Positions 27,154 to 35,391 of a DNA stretch of 40,427 nt are shown piece after piece; the first letter of the stretch is position 1, and each line of letters opens with the position of its first letter. Source of the stretch: a bacterium. GTDB taxonomy: Bacteria > Patescibacteriota > Minisyncoccia > Phycocordibacterales > SBAW01. The notes under the pieces were generated by a model, which worked only from the letters and a program-made list of their open reading frames with translations, was not told the DNA's origin and searched no databases. The translations under genes and the position numbers were made by a program. The stretch lies in the NCBI GenBank assembly GCA_021839985.1, contig JAKBZO010000005.1, positions 1 to 40,427 of the forward strand, written 5' to 3'.

Positions 27154-28188
27154 ATGACAAAGATAAAGATCGCGATCAATGGGTTCGGGCGTATCGGGCG
27201 AGCGTTCTTGCGGGTCGCACAAACGCGGCCGGAATTAGAAGTGGTGGCGATCAACGATCTCGGCTCGGTCGAGAATCTCGCCTATCTTTTGAAATACGAC
27301 AGCGTCTACGGCCGCGCGCCGTTTGAGGTAACCAGCCGGCAGAATGCGGACGGCGCAGGCGGCGCGATCATGGTGGAGGGCAGAGAGATCGTCGTACTCG
27401 CGCAGAAAGATCCCGCACTCTTGCCGTGGAAAGACCTTGGTATCGACGTGGTAGTGGAGTCGACCGGCTTCTTCACGCACTTTGAGGATGCGCAAAAACA
27501 TATCACCGCCGGCGCGAAGCGTGCGGTCATCAGCGCGCCTGGCAAGGGTGATGAATCGCTCGGGGCCACGGTGCTTGTGGGTGTGAATGAGGATCGATTC
27601 GGGATCTGTTCGGTCACGAGCAATGCATCGTGTACCACCAACGCGGCAAGTCCGACCATCGCCATTCTTGATGAAGCGATCGGCATCGAAAAGGCCGTGC
27701 TTTCCACCACGCACGCCTACACTGCAAGCCAGTCGATCGTCGACGGTCCGTCAAAGAAAGATGTGAGAGAAGGTCGTGCGGGCGCGCACAATATCGTTCC
27801 GACCTCGACCGGCGCCGCGATCGCAGTCACGCAAGCGTATCCGTCGCTCTCGGGTAAGTTCGACGGCATCTCACTGCGCGTGCCGGTCATCGCCGGCTCG
27901 ATCGCTGACATTACGTTCATCGCAAAGCGCGATACGAGCGCCGAAGAAGTGAATGATATTTTGAAGAAAGCTGCCACGCAGGATCGCTGGAGTGCGGTCT
28001 TCGCGACGACCGATGAACCGCTCGTCTCCAGCGATATCGTCGGCGCGGTTCATGCGTCGATCGCTGACCTCAGTATGACGCGCGTGGTCGGAGGCAACCT
28101 CGTGAAAGTGCTCGCGTGGTATGACAATGAAATGGGATACACGCATTCGCTCGTCGAACACGTCGTGCGGCTCGCGGCGCATATTTAA
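27154..28188 (+). CDS. gap: Glyceraldehyde-3-phosphate dehydrogenase
   Basis: KIAINGFGRIGRAFLR, SNASCTTNAASP, WYDNEMGYTHSLVEHV. Confidence 0.97.
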   Translation: MTKIKIAINGFGRIGRAFLRVAQTRPELEVVAINDLGSVENLAYLLKYDSVYGRAPFEVTSRQNADGAGGAIMVEGREIVVLAQKDPALLPWKDLGIDVVVESTGFFTHFEDAQKHITAGAKRAVISAPGKGDESLGATVLVGVNEDRFGICSVTSNASCTTNAASPTIAILDEAIGIEKAVLSTTHAYTASQSIVDGPSKKDVREGRAGAHNIVPTSTGAAIAVTQAYPSLSGKFDGISLRVPVIAGSIADITFIAKRDTSAEEVNDILKKAATQDRWSAVFATTDEPLVSSDIVGAVHASIADLSMTRVVGGNLVKVLAWYDNEMGYTHSLVEHVVRLAAHI

Positions 28189-28192
28189 CGCT

Positions 28193-28633
28193 ATGCATAT
28201 TTATCTCGCGAGCGACCATGCGGGCTTCGAACTCAAGACAACGCTCGTCGATTTTTTGCGCGAGCATGGCCATGAGGCCGATGATCTCGGCCCCTATGCG
28301 CTCGACGAACAGGATGACTATCCGGATTTCATCGTGCCGCTTGCTCGGCGCGTGGCAAGCGAGCCAGGAAGTTTCGGCATCATCCTCGGCGGATCAGGCG
28401 AAGGGGAGGCGATGGCAGCCAATCGCATTCAAGGCGCGCGCGCGGCAGTATTCTACGGCGGCTCGCGCGGCGTGAACATCGTGCGGCTCTCGCGCGAACA
28501 TAATGATGCGAACATTCTTTCGATCGGCGCGCGTTTCGTTTCAAGCGATGAAGCGAAAGAAGCGGTGTTGCTCTGGCTGGCGACTTCATTCTCCGGCGAT
28601 GCGCGCCATATTCGCAGACTCTCGAAATTCTGA
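28193..28633 (+). CDS. rpiB: RpiB/LacA/LacB-type sugar-phosphate isomerase
   Basis: MHIYLASDHAGFELK, GIILGGSGEGEAMAANRIQGARAA, SREHNDANILSIGARF. Confidence 0.88.
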   Translation: MHIYLASDHAGFELKTTLVDFLREHGHEADDLGPYALDEQDDYPDFIVPLARRVASEPGSFGIILGGSGEGEAMAANRIQGARAAVFYGGSRGVNIVRLSREHNDANILSIGARFVSSDEAKEAVLLWLATSFSGDARHIRRLSKF

Positions 28634-28656
28634 TAGGTGTTAGCCTTACCTTATAT

Positions 28657-29355
28657 ATGATCGAAATAGTACCGGCGATCTTGGAAGTCTCGCTCGCTGA
28701 TATCAAAGAGCGGCTTTTGCAGGTGCGTGGCGCCGTGCGCGCGGTGCAGCTTGATGTCGTGGACGGCGTCTACGCGCGCAACCGCACGTGGCCGTATGCG
28801 GGCGCACATGCGCAAGAAGAATTCACGCATATCGTTGCGCAAGAAGACGGACTGCCGCTGTGGGAAGAATTCGATTTTGAGATCGACCTGATGGTCGAAC
28901 ATGCCCGGCTTGAGTCGGCGCGGTGGGTTGAAGCCGGCGCTTCGCGTATCATCGTGCACGCGGACAGTCCCGATGCGCGTGAGTCGCTGGAGAGTCTGCA
29001 GATGTCGCGCGGCGGCAACACGGGGATCAAAGTTGGCGTCGCGCTGGCGTCAACCGATGAACCAGAGAAGCTCGAAACATTCGATAGTTTGTATGACTTC
29101 GTGCAGGTGATGGGGATCGAGCATGTCGGTTCTCAAGGAAATCCTTTTGATCCGCGCGCACTCGCACTCGTGCGAGCTCTGCATGAGCGCTATCCTGAAC
29201 TTTCGATACAGGTCGACGGCGGCATTGGGGAGGATCACGCGCGCGAGTGTGCGGATGCGGGCGCGAGCCGGCTTGTCGTCGGCAGCACGATCTTCACCTC
29301 GATCGATCCTAGAGGAGCGCTTGAAGATCTGCGCGCTGCTGTGAATAGTCGCTGA
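28657..29355 (+). CDS. rpe: Ribulose-phosphate 3-epimerase family protein
   Basis: IVPAILEVS, VQLDVVDGVYARN, VMGIEHVGSQGNPFD, IQVDGGIGEDHARECADAGASRLVVGSTIF. Confidence 0.85.
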   Translation: MIEIVPAILEVSLADIKERLLQVRGAVRAVQLDVVDGVYARNRTWPYAGAHAQEEFTHIVAQEDGLPLWEEFDFEIDLMVEHARLESARWVEAGASRIIVHADSPDARESLESLQMSRGGNTGIKVGVALASTDEPEKLETFDSLYDFVQVMGIEHVGSQGNPFDPRALALVRALHERYPELSIQVDGGIGEDHARECADAGASRLVVGSTIFTSIDPRGALEDLRAAVNSR

Positions 29356-29385
29356 TCATGAAGTTTCACTTGCTATACTGATGAT

Positions 29386-30222
29386 ATGGTAACAGACGAA
29401 CAAGTACGCAGCATCGAGCAACAAGCGCTCGCGATCCGCGAGACGATCATCACGATGCTCGTTGAAGCAAAGAGCGGCCACACGGCGGGGCCTTTGGGCA
29501 TGGCGGATATCTTCGCCGCATTCTACTTTCATATTCTCAAACACGATCCGCACAATCCGCAGTGGGAAGATCGCGATCGCCTATTTCTCTCCAACGGTCA
29601 CATCACGCCGGTGCGCTATGCGACCATGGCGCACGCCGGATACTTTCCCGTCGAGGAATGTATGACGCTGCGCAAATTCGGCAGCCGCTTGCAAGGACAT
29701 CCGGAGCGCGAGCGCTTGCTTGCGGTGGAGACGACATCCGGGCCGCTCGGCAGCGGGCTTGGTCAGGCATCCGGCTACGCGCTCGGCGCGCGCATGGATG
29801 ACAAGAAATTCCGCGTGTACTGTCTCATGAGCGACGGCGAACAAGATGCGGGCAATACCTGGGAGGCGGCGATGTTCGCGGGTAACAATAAACTTGCTAA
29901 CCTCACGGCGGTGATGGATCGCAACAACATCCAGATCGATGGCGTGACGGAAGTGGTGATGCCGCTTGAACCGCTCGCCGATAAGTACCGTGCATTCGGC
30001 TGGCATGTCATCGAGGTCGATGGGCACAACATCCGGCAGTTCATCGCTGCGATCGACGAAGCGCATGCGATCGTCGAGAAACCGACGCTCATCATGGCGC
30101 ATACGATCCCCGGCAAGGGCGTGCCGGATATCGAGTATGATTATCGCTGGCACGGCAAGCCGCCGACCAAAGAAGAAGGCGAGAGATTTTTAGCGCAATT
30201 GCGACAAACCTATGCTCAATAA
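29386..30222 (+). CDS. Transketolase, N-terminal (TPP-binding) subunit
   Basis: AKSGHTAGPLGMADIFAAFYF, DRLFLSNGHITPVRYA, TTSGPLGSGLGQASGYALGARM, MSDGEQDAGNTWEAAMFAG. Confidence 0.94.
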   Translation: MVTDEQVRSIEQQALAIRETIITMLVEAKSGHTAGPLGMADIFAAFYFHILKHDPHNPQWEDRDRLFLSNGHITPVRYATMAHAGYFPVEECMTLRKFGSRLQGHPERERLLAVETTSGPLGSGLGQASGYALGARMDDKKFRVYCLMSDGEQDAGNTWEAAMFAGNNKLANLTAVMDRNNIQIDGVTEVVMPLEPLADKYRAFGWHVIEVDGHNIRQFIAAIDEAHAIVEKPTLIMAHTIPGKGVPDIEYDYRWHGKPPTKEEGERFLAQLRQTYAQ

Positions 30223-31198
30223 CACACTCAAACTCCGCGAAGATCTTTTTGATGCTTCGGAGCAGAAGCCGACGCGCGATGGTTTCGGTTCTGCGATGAT
30301 GGAGCTCGGCGAGAAAGAGCCGCGCGCGGTGATCGTGTGCGCCGATCTTGCGGAGTCGACGCGCGCGCTCGCATTCAAAATGAAATATCCAGCGCGCTAC
30401 ATCGAGATGGGCGTTGCGGAGCAGAACATGGCGACGGTGGCAAGCGGTCTCGCTAACTACGGCAAGATTCCGTTCATGGCGTCGTATGCGGCATTCTCAC
30501 CGGGGCGCAACAACGAACAGATCCGCACGACGATATCGCTCAATGATGTGCCCGTTAAGATCATGGGCATGCATGCGGGCGTGTCGGTCGGCCCCGACGG
30601 CGCAACGCATCAGGCGCTTGAGGACATGGCGCTCATGCGCGTGCAGCCCAATATGATCGTGATCTCGCCGTGCGACGCGATCGAAGCGCACAAAGCGGTG
30701 CTCGCGGTCGCGCACAATGGCAAGCCGTCGTATGTGCGCTTCGCGCGCGAGAAGACGCCGGTCATGACGACCGTTGAGACGCCATTTGAGATAGGGAAGG
30801 CGAATGAAATGTGGCGCAGTGCTGCGCCTAGTGTGGCGGTCTTTGCGATCGGCCCGCTTCTCTTTGAAGCGCTGAAGGCGGCGCGCGATCTTGATGCGCA
30901 AGGTATCGGTTCGGTCGTCGTGAATGTGCATACGGTCAAACCACTTGATGAGGAGGCGGTGGAGCGCGCGGCGCGCGAGTGCGGTGCCGTCGTCACGGTT
31001 GAAGAACATCAGATCGCGGGCGGACTTGGCGGCGCGGTCGCAGAGGCACTCGCGCGCCGCGCGCCCACGCCCATCGAATTCATCGGCGTCCATGATCGCT
31101 ATGGCCAGTCGGGCGAACCAGCAGAGCTCCTGCGCGAATACGGTCTCGACGCGCAAGCGATCAGCGAGGCAATGAAAAAAGTCATCGCGCGAAAATAG
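30212..31198 (+). CDS. Transketolase, C-terminal subunit
   Basis: RDGFGSAMMELGEKEPRAVIVCADLAEST, YIEMGVAEQNMATVASGLANYGKIPFMASYAAF; 11-nt overlap with the N-terminal subunit. Confidence 0.94.
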   Translation: MLNNTLKLREDLFDASEQKPTRDGFGSAMMELGEKEPRAVIVCADLAESTRALAFKMKYPARYIEMGVAEQNMATVASGLANYGKIPFMASYAAFSPGRNNEQIRTTISLNDVPVKIMGMHAGVSVGPDGATHQALEDMALMRVQPNMIVISPCDAIEAHKAVLAVAHNGKPSYVRFAREKTPVMTTVETPFEIGKANEMWRSAAPSVAVFAIGPLLFEALKAARDLDAQGIGSVVVNVHTVKPLDEEAVERAARECGAVVTVEEHQIAGGLGGAVAEALARRAPTPIEFIGVHDRYGQSGEPAELLREYGLDAQAISEAMKKVIARK

Positions 31199-31276
31199 CA
31201 TCGTCATGCTGATCCCGAGCCACTCCATCTGTGCCGTTAAACTAGCAGCACTGTTCAGTTAGCAGCGTCTATGAAA

Positions 31277-31322
31277 TTCTCTTTCCACTTCCGTGACGAC
31301 CGTCACGGAAGTGGAAAGAGAA
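31277..31322. repeat. Left hairpin flanking the PaaX/Cas2-like gene
   Basis: TTCTCTTTCCACTTCCGTGACG-AC-CGTCACGGAAGTGGAAAGAGAA, perfect 22 bp. Confidence 0.92.
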
Positions 31323-31371
31323 AATGATCCCCATCTCTCATAGTATATTTAGTATATTCATAAACCTTGTT

Positions 31372-31986
31372 ATGAATAACAAAATAAATTCTATCGAATA
31401 CAGGATCTCGCGCCTTACAAGACGTCAACGCACGCAGGACATAGTTCTCATGTCTTTGTATACGCTGAGCGTTTTGGGTGTTGGTATTGTGGCACCGAAC
31501 GCGCTTCAGTTGTTTAAGTATGTTGAAAAATATTTGCCGCAGAAGACAAATATAAAGACTCGCACAAGTCAGGCGATCACTCGGCTGGTTGCCAAGGGCT
31601 TGGTTGTGCGTACAAAAAATGCGGGGCGTACGGTATTACGACTCACACGAAAGGGGAAAGAAGCTGCAAACGCTATCGAAATACGGCAAAAGGTCAGTCC
31701 GCAGAAACCGAAACGCTGGGATGGTAAATGGAGGATCGTGATCTTTGATGTTTGGGAAAAACGTCGAAGTGTCCGGAACAAGCTCCGAATCATGCTGCAC
31801 AATACGGGCTTCGTAAAGATCCAACACAGTGTGTGGGTCTATCCATATCCGTGTGAGGATCTGTTTGTGTTCTTGCGAGCAGACTTGCGGTTGGGACAGG
31901 GTATGCTCTACATTGTTGCAGACGAGATAGAGCACGATGCGCGCCTGCGCCAACACTTCGGCTTACCCGCTTCGCTGTCCTCATAA
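31372..31986 (+). CDS. PaaX-like protein: winged-helix N-terminus plus Cas2-like ferredoxin-fold C-terminus
   Basis: NIKTRTSQAITRLVAKGLVVRTKNAGRTVLRLTRKG (wHTH) and KWRIVIFDVWEKRRSVRNKLRIMLHNTGFVKIQHSVWVYPYPCEDLFVFLRADLRLGQGMLYIVADEIE (Cas2-like). Alternative start 31324. Confidence 0.8.
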   Translation: MNNKINSIEYRISRLTRRQRTQDIVLMSLYTLSVLGVGIVAPNALQLFKYVEKYLPQKTNIKTRTSQAITRLVAKGLVVRTKNAGRTVLRLTRKGKEAANAIEIRQKVSPQKPKRWDGKWRIVIFDVWEKRRSVRNKLRIMLHNTGFVKIQHSVWVYPYPCEDLFVFLRADLRLGQGMLYIVADEIEHDARLRQHFGLPASLSS

Positions 31987-32030
31987 TCATATTCCACTTA
32001 TGCGACGACCGTCGTATAAGTGGAATATGA
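31987..32030. repeat. Right hairpin flanking the PaaX/Cas2-like gene
   Basis: TCATATTCCACTTATGCGACG-AC-CGTCGTATAAGTGGAATATGA, 21-bp stem with one G.T position; begins at the base after the stop codon. Confidence 0.92.
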
Positions 32031-32072
32031 GCTCCATAAGCTTTTAGAGAATAAGCTTAGAGGATCCTTGCT

Positions 32073-33062
32073 CTACAGGAGTGGCGTGAGTTTGTAGCTC
32101 TCCGGCGCCTCCGCGAGCAGCTTCTCGATCTGCTCTCGCGTGAAGAGGCCTTTTTGCGCGCCGATCTCTTGAACCACACCCATCGCATTGATCGGTCCCC
32201 ACAGAAGTGCTTGCTCAAGCGGCAGTCCGAGCGCGAGGGCGGCGACCACGGTCGAGGCGAATGCATCGCCGGCGCCGGTGCGCTCGAACGGCGGCTTGGG
32301 GTCGGGATACATCGGTATGTTCCACATCCGGTCCTGCTCATCGAGCACATAGGCGCCGAAGTGGCCGTCGGTGATGACGACGATCTTGGGTCCGAGCGCG
32401 CGCAGCTCGCGCAAAAGCTCGCGCGAGTCCTCGCTGCTGGAGCCCGTGATGATCTGCGCTTCTTCTTTGTTGCAGAAGAAGATATACGTGCGGGCGTAGA
32501 TGTCGCGCAGCGCTTCTGCGCCGAACTTTATTTGGAACGTCCCCGGCTGGAACGCGAGCTTGGTGTCCGGCCATGCGGCGAACTGTGCGGCGAGCTGTGC
32601 GTGGTAGGGAAGCGAGTTGCCGCTGAGTGATGAGAGATACACCCATGCTGGCGCCTCCGCGGCCTTCGGCGTCGTGTAATCGAACATCTCGTGTTTGATG
32701 AGAATGGTGCGCTCGTCTTCGAACCACAGCACGAAGTGGTAGTTGGTGTGCTTGCCATCCTGCGTCTCCATGAGAGCAGTGTCCACGTCCGCCACCTTCA
32801 GTGCGTCGAGGCACCGCACGCCATGCTCATCATTACCGACATACGCATGCAGTGCGGCAGGAACGCCGAGCTTTGCCGCAGCGACGGCGGCATTGGAGGC
32901 ATTGCCGACCGCGGGTACCTCGACCGAATATTCAAATGGTATTTTGTCGGCAAAGCGCATGCAGAGCGTTGGGTGCTCGGGGTCGCCAGTGACCTGCGCC
33001 TCCTTGAGACGGATGAAATTATCGATAACGATGTCGCCGATAGCAAGAATATCATTCTTCAT
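32073..33062 (-). CDS. PfkB-family carbohydrate kinase
   Basis: VGNASNAAVAAAKLGVPAALHAYVGNDEHG, PFERTGAGDAFASTVVAALALG. Confidence 0.92.
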   Translation of the reverse strand: MKNDILAIGDIVIDNFIRLKEAQVTGDPEHPTLCMRFADKIPFEYSVEVPAVGNASNAAVAAAKLGVPAALHAYVGNDEHGVRCLDALKVADVDTALMETQDGKHTNYHFVLWFEDERTILIKHEMFDYTTPKAAEAPAWVYLSSLSGNSLPYHAQLAAQFAAWPDTKLAFQPGTFQIKFGAEALRDIYARTYIFFCNKEEAQIITGSSSEDSRELLRELRALGPKIVVITDGHFGAYVLDEQDRMWNIPMYPDPKPPFERTGAGDAFASTVVAALALGLPLEQALLWGPINAMGVVQEIGAQKGLFTREQIEKLLAEAPESYKLTPLL

Positions 33063-33138
33063 ATGCCGTGAGTCAGTTGTTGTTAATAGCAGGCGCTAGG
33101 CACTGCGATGGTATCAGTATATCATTGAGGAACAGGAT

Positions 33139-34008
33139 ATGACCTCTATTCGCTCCATGCTCGAACGCGCACGCATCGCCCATCGCGGTGTCGGCCATTT
33201 CAATATTTCCGATTCCAATCAGCTGAAGGCAATCGCGAACGCGGCGCGCGAGACGGGACTGCCGGTCGTGGTCGGTCTCTCGGAAGGCGAGCGCGAATTC
33301 TTGCCGCTCGCGCAGGTTCGCGGCATGATCGACTGCTATCGCGCGGAAGGCCTGCAAATGTTTCTTAACGCCGACCATACCTATTCATTCGACAAGGCAC
33401 GCGACGCGATTGACGCAGGCGTTGATTCGATCGTCGTCGATGGCGCAAAGCTTTCCTACGCCGAGAATGTGAAGCTGGTCTCGCTGGTCGTCATTTATGC
33501 GCGCGGCTCCGGTCGCGACGTGGTCGTTGAAGGCGAGCTTGGCTACATCGGACAGTCATCGCAAGTGATCGACCGCCTTCCGGAGGGCGCGGCTGTTACC
33601 GAAGCAATGATGACCAAGCCGGAGGAGCTGCATCGCTTCGCCATCGAAACCGGCGTCGATGCCATGGCGCCAGCAGTCGGTAATGTGCATGGCATTGTCT
33701 CAAGCGGCCAGCCGAAGCTTTCGATCGAGCGCATCAAAGCGCTTGTGGCGGAATCGCCGGTTCCGCTCGTGCTCCATGGCGGATCAGGTTCGAGCGACGA
33801 AGAATTCCGCGAGGCGGTGGCCGCCGGCATCGCGATGATCCACATCAATACCGAGTTGCGCCTGACCTATCGCCATGGCATCGAACGCGGTCTTGCAAGC
33901 ATGCCGCATGAAGCGGCGCCGTATAAATTCCTGGCACCAGCGGTCGAAGACATGAGCGCCTATGTGGCACAGAAACTGCGGCTGTTCTCTGGCACCAGCA
34001 TGATATAA
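33139..34008 (+). CDS. fba: Class II fructose-bisphosphate aldolase family
   Basis: GHFNISDSNQLKAI, LNADHTYSFDKARDAIDAG, VGNVHGIVSSGQPKLSIERI, LVLHGGSGSSDEEFREAVAAGIAMIHINTELR. Confidence 0.9.
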   Translation: MTSIRSMLERARIAHRGVGHFNISDSNQLKAIANAARETGLPVVVGLSEGEREFLPLAQVRGMIDCYRAEGLQMFLNADHTYSFDKARDAIDAGVDSIVVDGAKLSYAENVKLVSLVVIYARGSGRDVVVEGELGYIGQSSQVIDRLPEGAAVTEAMMTKPEELHRFAIETGVDAMAPAVGNVHGIVSSGQPKLSIERIKALVAESPVPLVLHGGSGSSDEEFREAVAAGIAMIHINTELRLTYRHGIERGLASMPHEAAPYKFLAPAVEDMSAYVAQKLRLFSGTSMI

Positions 34009-34016
34009 TTTCAGCA

Positions 34017-34580
34017 TCATGGTCTCAAGATCTCCAAGAACCGCGTCGACATCGGTCTTGAGCAGCTTCAGAACGCCGAGCTCAAGAACTACTCCTACAC
34101 CACGGTGACCGCCAACTCCGGCACCACCTACACCGCCGACCTCTCGCAAGGCAACGTCTTCAACATAACGCTCACCGGCAACTGCACGTTCGCCCTCAGC
34201 AATGCGCCAGCATCGGGTAAGATGGGGCATGTCTTCTTTTCTTAGTGCAAGACAGCACGGGCGGTCGCACGGCTACCTGGCCCAGTAGCGTCAAATGGCC
34301 GTCGGCAACGGCGCCCATGTTGTCCGCGGCTGCGAATGCAGTGGACATTGTGCGTCTCGCGACGGTCAAGGGGGCACGACCTGGCTCGGTACATTGCAGA
34401 CATCTAACGTCAGGAATTTTCCCACGGCCCTCTGGACCTGGGGGTACAACCCCAACGGCCAGCTCGGCCTCGGCGACACCACCGCCCGCTCCTCTCCGGT
34501 CTAAGTCGGCGCTCTCACCACCTGGTCGAGCGTGGCGGGTGGCGGGTCTGGCTCGTACACCGTAGCCATTCAAACAAGCT
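34017..34580 (+). pseudogene. Degraded phage tail-fibre-like / RCC1-repeat protein
   Basis: Three-frame mosaic: NSGTTYTADLSQGNVFNITLTGNCTFALSNAPASGKMG / LVQDSTGGRTATWPSSVKWPSATAPMLSAAANAVDIVRLATVKG / GTTWLGTLQTSNVRNFPTALWTWGYNPNGQLGLGDTTARSSPV*VGALTTWSSVAGGGSGSYTVAI. Confidence 0.8.
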
Positions 34581-34675
34581 GATCAAATCAATCCTTTACA
34601 GAGGGTTCCCCTCTGTAGGGCTGAAACGATATCCGAGGCTTGCTCGCAGAAGTTTTGTCTGCTATAGTCTCTCTC

Positions 34676-35311
34676 ATGCAAACACTGAACGCACAAAAGC
34701 GCGAAGCGGGGAAGGCGGCGGCATTGCGCCGCACTGGCCAGATCCCAGCGGTCATGTACGGTCGTCACAGCACTGCGGAGTCGATCGCCGTACCGCTTAT
34801 CGATTTTCAGAAGACCTACGCTTCGGCGGGCGAGTCAACGGTCATTACGCTCGAAGGTCTTGATGCGCGCAAGGACGTACTTATTCACGATGTCGAGCAC
34901 GATGCGGTCTCCGGTCTTCCGATCCATGTTGATTTTTATGTGATTGAGAAGGGTCAGAAAGTCACCGTAGCTGTGCCGCTCCATTTCGAAGGTGTCTCAG
35001 GTGCGGTGAAGGACCAAGGCGGTATTTTGGTGAAGGTCATGCACGAACTTGAAGTCGAAGGTGAGCCGAGCGCTCTGCCGCATGCGATCATCGTCGATCT
35101 TGCCAAGCTCGACGCCCTTGGATCTCAGATCCATGTGCGCGATCTCGCACTTCCGAAGGGCGCGACCACTGATGTCGATCCGGAAGAAGTTGTCGCCATG
35201 ATCTCGGTCGCCAAGGAAGAGGTGGAAGAAGCGCCGGCACTCGACATCTCTCAGATCGAAGTCGAGAAGAAAGGTAAGAAGGAAGAGGAAGGAGAGGCAG
35301 CGGCAGAGTAA
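34676..35311 (+). CDS. rplY: 50S ribosomal protein L25 (CTC type)
   Basis: NAQKREAGKAAALRRTGQIPAVMYGRH, DVEHDAVSGLPIHVDFYVI, HELEVEGEPSALPHAIIVDLAKLDALGSQIHVRDL. Confidence 0.93.
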   Translation: MQTLNAQKREAGKAAALRRTGQIPAVMYGRHSTAESIAVPLIDFQKTYASAGESTVITLEGLDARKDVLIHDVEHDAVSGLPIHVDFYVIEKGQKVTVAVPLHFEGVSGAVKDQGGILVKVMHELEVEGEPSALPHAIIVDLAKLDALGSQIHVRDLALPKGATTDVDPEEVVAMISVAKEEVEEAPALDISQIEVEKKGKKEEEGEAAAE

Positions 35312-35327
35312 TTCATTTCATTATGTA

Positions 35328-35360
35328 AAAAGAGCGCGGACCGAAGGTCCGCGCTCTTTT
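35328..35360. terminator. Rho-independent terminator after rplY
   Basis: AAAAGAGCGCGGACC-GAA-GGTCCGCGCTCTTTT. Confidence 0.93.
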
Positions 35361-35391
35361 CTGATCCGATGTTTGGTATACTATTTCGTAT

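Noticed and set aside
31372-31986. CRISPR-Cas locus suggested by the Cas2-like domain
   Set aside because: No repeat-spacer array and no cas1 or other cas gene in the window. The N-terminal winged helix makes it PaaX-like rather than a bona fide Cas2.
34240-34510. Programmed frameshifting or stop-codon readthrough in the RCC1-like region
   Set aside because: Two shifts near homopolymers, a nonsense codon and no start codon fit decay or assembly error better. No slippery site plus structure was evident.
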